Below, one piece after another: positions 8,215 to 16,687 of a DNA stretch of 64,000 nt. The stretch is from the NCBI RefSeq assembly GCF_001544575.2, contig NZ_FCNY02000021.1, positions 1 through 64,000 of the forward strand, given 5' to 3'. Below the pieces are notes generated by a model. That model worked only from the letters and a program-made list of their open reading frames with translations. It was not told the DNA's origin and made no database searches. How positions within the stretch are numbered: the first letter of the stretch is position 1; each line of letters opens with the position of its first letter. This DNA is from Caballeronia cordobensis (GTDB lineage Bacteria > Pseudomonadota > Gammaproteobacteria > Burkholderiales > Burkholderiaceae). The translations under genes and the position numbers were made by a program.

Positions 8215-9414
8215 TTATAGCGCAGCGACAGGCATTGCAGATGTGTACTGCGACGGAAGCGGTGTGCCTCGCTTGATGGCACGTTTGATCGCCGATACGT
8301 CTCGCCCGCTATTGGCTGCGATAGCGTTGACCAGTCGGTCTTTTTCGTCCCAGCCTAAAAGCACCCACTGGTTCGAAGCAGAGTCGCCAAGCAAGGTGCG
8401 CTTCGAAGCGATCTCCGGAAATCCCAGACACTGGATATTGCTGCCGAACTGATCGGACCAGAGCCACGGCATCTCCGCGTACGCCGCTGACGCGTCGCCC
8501 GCCGCGGCTCGCCCGGCCACCGTGCCTTGTTCGCTCGCAGCCATCCAAGACTCCGATCGCGTGTGAATGCCCAAATGCGCCACCGGGTAGCGGGTCACTT
8601 CACCCGCCGCGAAGATGTTGGGATCCTGCGTTGCGCACCGTGGATTAACCACGATCCCGTTCTCGACGTCCAGTCCGCAGCGGCGCGCAAGCTCATCGTT
8701 CGGCACCACGCCAATGCCCACGATGACGATATCGGCGTTCATCTTGCCTTCGGATGTATCGAGCACAACCTTCCCGGACGCTGTGCGTGAGATTCGTTCA
8801 ACCTGAGTACCCAGCAGGACAGCGACGCCTCGAGAGACGTGAAGGTTGAAGATCCACTCGCTTAGCGTGGTGCATCCCGTCCGTGCCAGCACATTCGGCT
8901 GCGCCTCCAGAACAGTCACCTTGCAGTTTCGCTGTCTCGCCGCCGCCGCAACCTCGAGGCCGATAAAGCCGCCTCCAATGACGACGACATCCGAACCATC
9001 GGCGAGCCGGCTTCGAAGCGAGATTGCATCTTCGAGTGTTCGCAGATAGTGCACGGGTTCTTGCGCAATGCTTTCCGGCAGTCTGCGCACGCGCGAGCCC
9101 GTCGCGATGATGAGTTTGTCGTAAGGAACATCGCGCCCGCATTCGAGCGAAGCGCGCGCGTTATGCCGGTCGATATCGACGACATTCGCTCCATCGATGG
9201 TCGTCACGCGCGGATCGCCATACATGTCAGCGCCCGAGAGGTACATGGGTTCGACGCGATCCGTCAGAAACGCTTTCGACAGATGGGGGCGGCTGTACGG
9301 TGTCTGGCGCTCGGACCGCACGATCGACACCCGAGCGTCAACGCGCATTTCAACGATGCTTCTTGCAGCCTGGTGCGCGGCGGTTCCGCCGCCAACAATC
9401 ACGAAGTGCTCCAT
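8215..9414 (-). CDS. FAD-dependent ferredoxin reductase
   Basis: 399 residues of the Pyr_redox_2 type with a C-terminal reductase domain. FAD binds at FVIVGGGTAAHQAA and NAD(P)H at VVVIGGGFIGLEVAA. The second flavin contact is PNIFAAGEVTRYP. It resembles reductases of dioxygenase and P450 systems (about 400 residues) and should pass electrons from NADH to the adjacent Rieske ferredoxin. It is first in its operon, with a MocR-like regulator divergent 103 bp away and an inverted repeat between them. Confidence 0.9.
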   Translation of the reverse strand: MEHFVIVGGGTAAHQAARSIVEMRVDARVSIVRSERQTPYSRPHLSKAFLTDRVEPMYLSGADMYGDPRVTTIDGANVVDIDRHNARASLECGRDVPYDKLIIATGSRVRRLPESIAQEPVHYLRTLEDAISLRSRLADGSDVVVIGGGFIGLEVAAAARQRNCKVTVLEAQPNVLARTGCTTLSEWIFNLHVSRGVAVLLGTQVERISRTASGKVVLDTSEGKMNADIVIVGIGVVPNDELARRCGLDVENGIVVNPRCATQDPNIFAAGEVTRYPVAHLGIHTRSESWMAASEQGTVAGRAAAGDASAAYAEMPWLWSDQFGSNIQCLGFPEIASKRTLLGDSASNQWVLLGWDEKDRLVNAIAANSGRDVSAIKRAIKRGTPLPSQYTSAMPVAAL

Positions 9415-9461
9415 ATGCCTCGCTCCCTGTAGTGCTCGACCTCACTTTAGTAAATTGCACT

Positions 9462-9504
9462 CTGTACTACAATGCACACATTTTCGCGATTTCGCGTAGT
9501 ACAG
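9462..9504. promoter_or_regulatory. Inverted repeat between ferredoxin reductase and mocR genes
   Basis: Perfect 9-bp arms CTGTACTAC (9462-9470) and GTAGTACAG (9496-9504), 25 bases apart. ATTGCAC (9454-9460) and AATGCAC (9471-9477) add a direct repeat nearby. The site lies 12 bases before the regulator's start codon and about 50-90 bases before the reductase start. It is a good candidate for autoregulation and control of the reductase operon by the MocR-like protein. Confidence 0.6.
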
Positions 9505-9516
9505 ATGGGAGAGTCT

Positions 9517-10923
9517 ATGGAGCGCTTCAGGCAGGTCGCGGAACTCGTCAAGAAGCGCCTCGATTCAGGACTGATTCGACCCGGCGATAAGCTTCCATCC
9601 TTGCGGCGGCTTGCGGAGGAAACGGGCTTCAGCGTCGTCACTGTTTATAAAGCCTATGAGTTGCTCGAATCTCAGGGCATCTGTGCGTCACGCGACCGGT
9701 CCGGCTTCTACGCGCTGAAGGCACCGCAAAGGGATGCGCAGCGACGAGCCCATGCCTTGCCCGTCATGTCTCCCGATAACGTCCGTTCGCTCGACGAGGC
9801 GTTCGCTTCCCGGGTGCCATTCCACGCGAAAGCATCCGCCATGATGCTCCAGGCGGGTGAGAGCCTTGCGGACCCGATTCTGCGCAAGACCTTCCGGCGC
9901 GCCCTGCTCGAGACTCCTTCGCGAAGCGCCGACATGATGGGCGGCGATGCAGAGCTCAGAACCGCAATCGCTCGCCGCGCGGCGCAGAGAGGTATTCACG
10001 CGTCACGCGATCAGGTCGTCGTCACGCGGTCCGCGATGGAAGCCTTCAACCTTTGCCTCGACAGCTTTTCCACGAACAATCGTCCGGTTCTCGTCGAGAG
10101 CCCTTCGTTCTATCCGATCCTCGAGAGCCTGCGCCATCGCCAGATCCAGGCGATCGAGATCTATTCGCATCCCGAGTTCGGCATCGACCCCGGGCAATTC
10201 GAACATATCCTCGAGACGACGGGCGTGAAGCTCAGCGTGCTGACGGGGGCGAATCGCATCCCAACGGGTATGACATACGATCGGGAAACCTCGAGACGCC
10301 TCGTTCAGGCGGCTGAGCGGCACGGCGCAGTCATCATCGAAAACGCCATCAGCAGCGAACTGACCTACGGTGCGCTTAACGCCTCTACGCTGAAAGAGTT
10401 CGATCGTTTCGACACGGTTATCCAGTTCGGAGGAACTGCATCGACGCTGTCCTCCAACTATGAAATCGGCTGGATACTTGGGAACGAACAACGCGCGGCG
10501 AGGATTCTGGCGAGTCAGCAGCTTAGTGGTTTGAACATGCCTCATCGCGCCTTGCAAGCAGCGTTGGCCAGCTATCTCAACAGCCGGCTGGCCGAACGTC
10601 ATACGCGTGCGAATTGCCAGTTCCTGGCCGAACGCATGAAGCAGGGGCTTGAACTGATGCGGGCAAGCTTTCCGGAACAAACCGCGTTTTGCGAGCCCAG
10701 CGGCGGCTTCATGTGCTGGGTAAGAGGCCCCCGGCACTTCGATCCAATGAAGCTGGCAATGAGCGCCGCAAAGGACGTTTTCGATTTCATCCCTGGCCCG
10801 TTCTTTTCGCCGGCAGGTGCCTTCCGGAACTTCCTGGCGCTCAATTTTTCGGGGGACTGGACGCAGTCTCGGAGAAGGAAGCTCATTCGACTCGGTGAAT
10901 GCCTTCGAGGCGACCGTCAATGA
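9517..10923 (+). CDS. MocR-like GntR regulator with degenerate aminotransferase domain
   Basis: 468 residues from the ATG at 9517, which has a GGGAGAG ribosome site; earlier in-frame ATGs lie inside the inverted repeat region. The N-terminal GntR winged helix (about 1-70) contains LPSLRRLAEETGFSVVTVYKAY. The rest has the fold-type I aminotransferase layout, but key residues are changed. The position of the PLP-binding lysine is Ser309 (ASTLSSNYEIGW, against SFSKSLTAAYRIGW in the second MocR of this window). The carboxylate-binding arginine is Ala441 (NFLALNFSG). It may sense a ligand without PLP. It is divergent from the ferredoxin reductase operon. Confidence 0.88.
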   Translation: MERFRQVAELVKKRLDSGLIRPGDKLPSLRRLAEETGFSVVTVYKAYELLESQGICASRDRSGFYALKAPQRDAQRRAHALPVMSPDNVRSLDEAFASRVPFHAKASAMMLQAGESLADPILRKTFRRALLETPSRSADMMGGDAELRTAIARRAAQRGIHASRDQVVVTRSAMEAFNLCLDSFSTNNRPVLVESPSFYPILESLRHRQIQAIEIYSHPEFGIDPGQFEHILETTGVKLSVLTGANRIPTGMTYDRETSRRLVQAAERHGAVIIENAISSELTYGALNASTLKEFDRFDTVIQFGGTASTLSSNYEIGWILGNEQRAARILASQQLSGLNMPHRALQAALASYLNSRLAERHTRANCQFLAERMKQGLELMRASFPEQTAFCEPSGGFMCWVRGPRHFDPMKLAMSAAKDVFDFIPGPFFSPAGAFRNFLALNFSGDWTQSRRRKLIRLGECLRGDRQ

Positions 10924-10954
10924 ATTCCTTCACTGCGTGCTCCCGTGCCTCGAT

Positions 10955-11812
10955 TCAAGCCTGGTCGAGCAAGAACTGCAGGAAGTAGTCCAGTTGGGCA
11001 GGAACCATGTGTTCGCCTCGATGCGTCAGCGCTCCACGCCGCGCAGCCTCGTGTAAAAAGCGGGTCACAGGCGGCTGCATGATGACATCGGCGACGACTG
11101 TTCCCTCCTTCAGGTCTGACAGGTCGCATGGGAGCGGGTCGCTTTCTTGCATCCCAAGTGAAGTGGCGTTGATGATCACATCATGCCCCGACGCGGCCGG
11201 TATTCCCATGTTGAAGTCCGGCCCCGGCGCCGCCTTTGAGACCTGTTCGAGCAGAGCACGGCTTTTGTTCTGGCTACGGTTCGTGACCGTGAGCGCTGCG
11301 ATGCCCTGACGTGCGAGAGCAAGTGCGATGGCCGATGCCGCCCCACCCGCGCCGATCAGCAGAACGCGCTTACCGGCCAGGACAACGCCTTGCCGCACCA
11401 TCCCCTCGACAAAAGCCATGCCGTCGTACAGTCGGCCGGTGAAACTTCCGTTCTCGTTCCGTCGCACGGCGTTCACGACTTTTAGCGCCATCGCATCTCC
11501 CTCGAGGGTGTCACATAGCAGTGCGGCGCGCGCTTTGTACGGAATCGCGACAACGATCCCCGCAAGGTTTTCCACGCGACGCAAGCCGTCGAGCACATCC
11601 TTTAGATCGCTGCCCTGCACCGCCCACGGAACCATGAGCGCATCGATGTCACGCGACGCACACAAGGCATTGAAGAATGTTGGGGTACGCAGGTGATGGG
11701 TCGGCCAACCAACGGCCGCAATGATCCTGCTTGATCCGGTTACGGTAGCTGCGTGTTGAGCGACTTCCACAGGGTGACTCCCTGGAATGAAGGTGCCGCC
11801 GCGCTGATTCAT
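10955..11812 (-). CDS. Shikimate/quinate dehydrogenase family protein (AroE-like)
   Basis: About 285 residues from the ATG at 11812; a TTG five codons earlier is an alternative. The N-terminal substrate domain keeps the catalytic lysine (VVAIPYKARA) and an aspartate (GRLYDGMAF). The NAD(P) site is VLLIGAGGAASAIALALA, followed by TVTNRS, which suggests NADP preference. The end (HRGEHMVPAQLDYFLQFL) is typical of AroE. It is probably a catabolic paralogue acting on a shikimate- or quinate-like compound, not the biosynthetic enzyme. It lies 43-58 bases downstream of the HD-domain gene on the same strand. Confidence 0.85.
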   Translation of the reverse strand: MNQRGGTFIPGSHPVEVAQHAATVTGSSRIIAAVGWPTHHLRTPTFFNALCASRDIDALMVPWAVQGSDLKDVLDGLRRVENLAGIVVAIPYKARAALLCDTLEGDAMALKVVNAVRRNENGSFTGRLYDGMAFVEGMVRQGVVLAGKRVLLIGAGGAASAIALALARQGIAALTVTNRSQNKSRALLEQVSKAAPGPDFNMGIPAASGHDVIINATSLGMQESDPLPCDLSDLKEGTVVADVIMQPPVTRFLHEAARRGALTHRGEHMVPAQLDYFLQFLLDQA

Positions 11813-11869
11813 TCGCGCGCGGCGCAATTCGACTGAGATGTTGATGACGGGCCACGCTGTGCGGCCCGC

Positions 11870-12442
11870 TCAATCCCCATACTTGAATTTACTGCGGGAG
11901 AATAGCTTTCTCACCATCGGCTCGAAGAACTCCAATGGCAAGGTGTCGTAGTCGGGGTCAAACGACACTTGGTCCCAGTTTTCGCACCAGTCAACAGCCC
12001 TCTGATAAAGCGGATGATCCCGGTATCGGTCGCGCAGGTTCCGGTCCCGCCCGATGTGGTGGTAGTAGTAGTACCCTTGAAATATGGCGTGATGCTTCAG
12101 TATCCAGAGGTTGTCATCAGAAATGTACGGCCTCAAGATGGCAACGGCCAGCTCACAATGATTTTCGGGCGCCAAGGTGTCACCGATATCATGCAAGAGC
12201 GTCATCACAATGGTGTCTTCATCGGCGCCATCCCGATACGCTCGCGTGGCCGACTGAAGCGAGTGTTCATATCGGTCGATCTTGTAGCCGACTCGGTCGC
12301 CTTTCAGCTTGGCGAGTAAGCCCAGGACACCGTCCGCGAGGTCGAGGAAGAGTGGCTCGAACTTTCTTTCTAAGAATTGATATTCCTCTTGCGTACCTTG
12401 ATCCATTCGGGTGAATGAGACCGTGTCGTTGATGATCGCCAT
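11870..12442 (-). CDS. HD-domain protein, PhnZ/MIOX-like
   Basis: 190 residues. Metal-binding HD motifs are visible: RYEHSLQSA, LLHDIGD, ENHCELA, ILKHHAIFQ and a late WDQVSFDP. This spacing of His, HD, His, His and Asp resembles the mixed-valent diiron oxygenases (PhnZ, TmpB, myo-inositol oxygenase), which cleave or hydroxylate at a carbon next to a heteroatom; some relatives are plain phosphohydrolases. Its place between the AroE-like gene and the porin of a betaine locus makes an oxygenase acting on a small amine-containing substrate attractive, but this is inference. A GGAAG ribosome site precedes the ATG. Confidence 0.75.
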   Translation of the reverse strand: MAIINDTVSFTRMDQGTQEEYQFLERKFEPLFLDLADGVLGLLAKLKGDRVGYKIDRYEHSLQSATRAYRDGADEDTIVMTLLHDIGDTLAPENHCELAVAILRPYISDDNLWILKHHAIFQGYYYYHHIGRDRNLRDRYRDHPLYQRAVDWCENWDQVSFDPDYDTLPLEFFEPMVRKLFSRSKFKYGD

Positions 12443-12600
12443 GATTTCTTTATCTTCCGAGAAGGTAATGCGTTACGCCGCGATAGCGTTTGCTAGTACG
12501 GACAGAAATAGCCATCCGTACAGCGAGTATGCGAGGTTGCTTCGCGGTCGATATATTCACTAAGCTGCTCAGTTCCAGCGGTGCGCCCTCAGCAATTCTT

Positions 12601-13737
12601 TTAGAACTTGTGTCGAATTCCGACCGTCGCCATGACTTGGGAGGGCTTACCCGCATCGATGTCCTCAGAGCCGATGACTGCTTGCGCGACACCTTTCCCG
12701 TCGGTTCCAGTCGCGTGCGCGTAGGCCACAACGCCGTACACGTCGGTCCGCTTGCTCAGGTTGTAGTCGGCGCCCAGCGCAACCTGGTGTCGCTTTGCTG
12801 AAGAGTCTCCCAGCGACCGCATATAGTTATAGCCTATCTCGGTCAGCAACGCCGGCGTGATATTCCATACGGCGTACACGGAGCCATTGTGATACTTCTC
12901 TGACCGCGTGAAGGTCGACGAAGCGTCCGGGTTGTACTCGGAATAGCTGTAGTATCCACCGACAATCACCGGGCCAAATGCATAGTTGCCCCCTGCGCGG
13001 CCGATATTGATCGAGCGCGCAGTTGCATATGCCGCGTTGACACTGCTGTTGAAGAACGAATCCGCCGTAGTCGTGCCTCGCGTGGAGAGTGTTGCGTTGC
13101 CATTGTCGACGTGCATGTAGCCCGCGGCGACATTCACGGGCCCACCTGACCAGCCGGCCGCCGCGCTGTATGTTTGACCCGATCCCGTCGCACCTGCGAT
13201 TCCGCCCAACGAGTACATGGCTTCGACCTGCAAGCCGCCCCAGACCGGACTGACCCACTTTACGGCATTGTTGAAACGGACGCTGTTATCGGAGTTGTCC
13301 ACGTCGCCGGGTGCGATGAAGAAGCCGGCAAGCCAGTTATCCCCTTGCACCGGCTGAACCTTGTCGACTAGCGGATCATACTGCCGTCCGAATGTCACAG
13401 TGCCCCATGTGTCTTTACCCGAGAGACCAACGTATGCTTGCCGTCCAAACATCCGGCCACCTTGGAAGAACTGCCCGGTGCCGGAGTTGAAGCCATTCTC
13501 GAGTTGGAACACCGCGGCGAGTCCCCCTCCGAGATCCTCGCTGCCCTTCACGCCCCAGCGCGACCCTGACAAGATGCCGGTCGACATTAAGTACTGGTTC
13601 GTCTGTCCCTGGCTATGATGCACGTACATCAAGCCGGTATCTATGACGCCATAGAGTGTGACAGCGGACTGCGCCTGTGCTCCGCCGAAAAACAGAACCC
13701 CAGCCAGAAAACCGATTGCCTTATTAGTATTCCTCAT
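12601..13737 (-). CDS. Gram-negative outer membrane porin (Burkholderia OmpC-like)
   Basis: 378 residues with a signal peptide ending AQA before QSAVTLYGVIDTGLMY, the classic start of Burkholderia trimeric porins. The end, VMATVGIRHKF, has the C-terminal phenylalanine needed for BAM assembly. It probably supplies outer-membrane passage for the substrate of the adjacent oxygenase and transporter genes. A truncated relative of this porin remains at 63.3 kb. Confidence 0.95.
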   Translation of the reverse strand: MRNTNKAIGFLAGVLFFGGAQAQSAVTLYGVIDTGLMYVHHSQGQTNQYLMSTGILSGSRWGVKGSEDLGGGLAAVFQLENGFNSGTGQFFQGGRMFGRQAYVGLSGKDTWGTVTFGRQYDPLVDKVQPVQGDNWLAGFFIAPGDVDNSDNSVRFNNAVKWVSPVWGGLQVEAMYSLGGIAGATGSGQTYSAAAGWSGGPVNVAAGYMHVDNGNATLSTRGTTTADSFFNSSVNAAYATARSINIGRAGGNYAFGPVIVGGYYSYSEYNPDASSTFTRSEKYHNGSVYAVWNITPALLTEIGYNYMRSLGDSSAKRHQVALGADYNLSKRTDVYGVVAYAHATGTDGKGVAQAVIGSEDIDAGKPSQVMATVGIRHKF

Positions 13738-13798
13738 TGCCTTCTCCGAAGTTTAGCTCGCTCTTGTGCAGCTGGTTTTAGGTTTTTATTTCAGGACG

Positions 13799-13827
13799 AT
13801 GCGAACGTCGTGACTCAACGTTCGCAT
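13799..13827. terminator. Hairpin between oxygenase and porin genes
   Basis: A perfect 10-bp stem (ATGCGAACGT / ACGTTCGCAT) around a 9-base loop, about 60 bases past the oxygenase stop and about 60 bases before the porin start. There is no T tract on the minus strand, so it may be an attenuator, an mRNA-processing element or a factor-dependent end. Confidence 0.5.
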
Positions 13828-13889
13828 GCGCTATCAATGCTCATCGCCGCTAGCTCGCGTTGGTTGAATAGAACTATGGCGCGAGTCAG

Positions 13890-15038
13890 TCAAATTCCGT
13901 GCGCTGCCATTCTCCGCGTGTACCAGAGTGCAAATTTCTCCAGAAACACCTCGGTGTGTTTCGAGTACGGACCCGGCTGGTATCCCGGATCCTGCGTTCC
14001 GGCATGATTCACCTGCATGAATCTCGCATCGGCGGCGTTTGTCGCTTTCCAGACTTCGGTGAGTTCTTCCAAGTCGTAATCGACACCTTCTACAGCCTCC
14101 GCGTGAACCAGCCACTTCGTCCGAACCAGTGTCGTGTCCGGGCTTAACGGAATGCAGAAAGTGATAACCGCGTGGTCGATCATCACGTGACTCCACGAAC
14201 TGTGAGTCCACAAGTGGGTGCTTCCCAGATCTCTGCGAGCAGACTCGCCTAGCAGTTTTCTGGACGCAACTCGTGTCGTCATGGTCTGGGACTCGCCGGC
14301 TCCGATGATCACCTGTCTCTGCGCGCGGAACATGGTGGGTTTGTCCCCATCCATCTCGTCGTGAACGCTATGAATGAGGCCGTCTTCTTCCCAACTGGCT
14401 ACCTGGCGTCGAGTCCGCGCTTCGAAATCTTCGACCTCCAGCCGCTCTTGTTCGGTGAGGTCATCAACGGAGAAGCCTAGATCCGCGGACGACAAGCTCA
14501 CGAGAAGTTCGGGGTGCCCACCCTTGCAGTGGTAGCACTCGCGGTTATTTTCGATAACGAGCTTCCAGTTTCCCTGTTCGATGACGTCAGTCTCAAAGGC
14601 CACTTTCGCGTCTTCGAGGTGAAAAGGCGCCAGCCGCGGAGTCATGACTTCTTGGAGTCTTTCAATGTCCCCAGGCGGGGTGTCCGCCAGACAGACGAAC
14701 AACAAACCACCAATGTTTCGAAGGTGGACAGAGTTCCGGCTTCGGCATTGGTGGTCGAAGTCCTTGCCCATATGCGATGCGTGCTTGCGGAAAGCACGAA
14801 TTGCACCATCGTCGTCACAAACGACTAACACTGACGCCTTACCTACATCGATCGCCGAAACATCTCCCGGTTCCGGAACATCGGCTGCTACGCCGACCAT
14901 GATCCAGTGCTGATGGAAGATGACATCGATGTCGTTCTGAAAAATGTCTTCCCGACCATAAAGCTCGCTGGCCATGCTATGGCCCAACCGACGTGAATCG
15001 AGCAATTCCCGATGTGACTTTGCGAACCCAACGCTCAT
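13890..15038 (-). CDS. GbcA-like oxygenase alpha subunit lacking the Rieske cluster segment
   Basis: 382 residues from the ATG at 15038, preceded by GGGG. The catalytic half is intact and very like glycine betaine monooxygenase GbcA: NWKLVIENNRECYHCKGGHP carries the two iron-binding His (170, 175), TKWLVHAEAVEGVDYDLEE follows, and NAADARF provides the third ligand region. The N-terminal half lacks the usual CRH-x(n)-CPYHQW motif. After GAIRAF (residues 79-83) the chain goes straight to SHMGKDF, the point that in GbcA lies about 40 residues further on. GbcA proteins are about 420-430 residues, so the length fits an in-frame loss. Either it is inactive, or it takes electrons differently. Confidence 0.85.
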   Translation of the reverse strand: MSVGFAKSHRELLDSRRLGHSMASELYGREDIFQNDIDVIFHQHWIMVGVAADVPEPGDVSAIDVGKASVLVVCDDDGAIRAFRKHASHMGKDFDHQCRSRNSVHLRNIGGLLFVCLADTPPGDIERLQEVMTPRLAPFHLEDAKVAFETDVIEQGNWKLVIENNRECYHCKGGHPELLVSLSSADLGFSVDDLTEQERLEVEDFEARTRRQVASWEEDGLIHSVHDEMDGDKPTMFRAQRQVIIGAGESQTMTTRVASRKLLGESARRDLGSTHLWTHSSWSHVMIDHAVITFCIPLSPDTTLVRTKWLVHAEAVEGVDYDLEELTEVWKATNAADARFMQVNHAGTQDPGYQPGPYSKHTEVFLEKFALWYTRRMAAHGI

Positions 15039-15104
15039 GTTTGACCCCAATGAACCGGCGGAAAATCCTTAGTAGCGACGATACTATCTAGCCATCGCAC
15101 GAGC

Positions 15105-16586
15105 CTACTTCAGGTACCAGCCCCACGGCTCGCCGGACACGTATGCAGTAACCTGCTTCGTCTCAAGGTAGTTCTCGAAGCCCCACCTGCCAAGTTCGCG
15201 GCCAATGCCGGACTGCTTGTAGCCGCCCCAAGGTGCCTCGGTGAATGACGGCTGCGAACAATTGACCCAAACCGTGCCGGTTCGTAGCGCAGCGGCGACC
15301 CGCTCAGCACGCTTCGTATCTTCCGTCATCACAGCCGAGGCAAGTCCGAACCGGGTGTCGTTTGCAAGCGAAATGGCCTCCTTCTCGGATGCGAACGGGC
15401 GCACGCAAACGACAGGACCGAAGATCTCGTCAAGCCATGCAGAACTGGTCAACGGCACATCCGTCAGGATGGTGGGTTCAAAGAAGTAGCCAGCTTCGAG
15501 CCCTTCAGGGCGCCCGCCGCCCGTCAGGATCGTCGCACCGTCCGCGACGGCCTTTTCGACCGCAGCCGTGACACGCTGATGCTGAAGCTCCGACACGAGC
15601 GGGCCGAGAAGCGTGCCCGCTTGCAGACCATCTCCGATCGAGATCTTTTTGGCCTCAACGACCAGGCGATCGATAAAGTTCTGATAGATCCGCTCGTGCA
15701 CCAGCACACGTGACGTCGCGGAGCACACTTGACCTTGGTTCCAGAAAATGCCGAACATCACCCACTCCACAGCTTTGTCCAGATCGCTGTCCTCGAATAC
15801 GAGGAATGGGGACTTACCGCCGAGCTCCAGGCTGACCCGTTTAATGTCTTTCGCCGCCGCTGCCATGATTTTGGAGCCTACTGCTCCAGAGCCGGTGAAT
15901 GCCAATTTGTCGACCATCGGATGATCGACCAGTGATTGACCGGCATCGGCTCCGAATCCGGTCACGACATTCAGCACGCCGGGCGGCAGATCCACCTCTT
16001 CAGCAATGCCCGCGAGTTCAAGTGCGGTAAGCGATGTCTGCTCTGCCGGCTTGAGCACCACCGTGCATCCCGCCGCAAGTGCGGGTGCGACTTTCCATGC
16101 AGCCATTAGCAGCGGGTAATTCCAAGGGATGATTGCGCCAACCACGCCCACCGGCTCACGCATTACCTTCGTTTCGAATCGGGCATCGGGCAGCGTGATC
16201 GATTCACTCCGATTGTCGTCAAACTCCTCGGCCATCCTGGCGTAATACTCGAAGCAATAGGCAGCGTCGCCAATATCCCACTCGGCTTCCGGCCGCGGCT
16301 TGCCATTGTCCCGTACTTCAGTTTCGGCGATAGCGGACAAGCGGCCGCGTATCACCTCGGCGATACGACGCAGATATCGCGCACGTTCTTTACCGGAAAG
16401 ACGTGGCCAGGAACCCTCATCGAACGCAAGACGCGCTGCGCGAACTGCGTGGTCGACGTCTTGAGCAGAGGCCGCCGAAATCGTATGGAAAACTTTGCCA
16501 TCGGCCGGGTTGAACACCTCCAGCTTGCCGCCTAGAACCGGCTGAACCCATCGTCCGTTGATGAAAAGAGCATCTCGCAAGTTCAT
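15105..16586 (-). CDS. Betaine aldehyde-type NAD(P) aldehyde dehydrogenase
   Basis: 493 residues, full family length. The catalytic cysteine is in NQGQVCSATSR and the general-base glutamate in VSLELGGKSP. IIPWNYPLL and the FTGSGAVG turn form the cofactor site. NQGQVCSATSR resembles betaine and aminoaldehyde dehydrogenases. In this locus it could oxidise an aldehyde from amine oxidation, or a semialdehyde such as alpha-ketoglutarate semialdehyde if the DHDPS-like enzyme acts as in hydroxyproline breakdown. It lies between the transporter permease and the oxygenase genes. Confidence 0.92.
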   Translation of the reverse strand: MNLRDALFINGRWVQPVLGGKLEVFNPADGKVFHTISAASAQDVDHAVRAARLAFDEGSWPRLSGKERARYLRRIAEVIRGRLSAIAETEVRDNGKPRPEAEWDIGDAAYCFEYYARMAEEFDDNRSESITLPDARFETKVMREPVGVVGAIIPWNYPLLMAAWKVAPALAAGCTVVLKPAEQTSLTALELAGIAEEVDLPPGVLNVVTGFGADAGQSLVDHPMVDKLAFTGSGAVGSKIMAAAAKDIKRVSLELGGKSPFLVFEDSDLDKAVEWVMFGIFWNQGQVCSATSRVLVHERIYQNFIDRLVVEAKKISIGDGLQAGTLLGPLVSELQHQRVTAAVEKAVADGATILTGGGRPEGLEAGYFFEPTILTDVPLTSSAWLDEIFGPVVCVRPFASEKEAISLANDTRFGLASAVMTEDTKRAERVAAALRTGTVWVNCSQPSFTEAPWGGYKQSGIGRELGRWGFENYLETKQVTAYVSGEPWGWYLK

Positions 16587-16687
16587 ATTTCTTACTCTGA
16601 AAGTGATTTAGTTAATACTATTCGCATACCTAACCAGGCGTTCGAGCAGCAGCACATATCCGATATGCCGTGCTAAAGCTTCTCTGG

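Noticed and set aside
16646-16676. Imperfect hairpin between permease 1 and the aldehyde dehydrogenase gene
   Set aside because: AGCAC/GTGCT with ATAT arms offset by 3 bases; too weak to call a terminator or attenuator.
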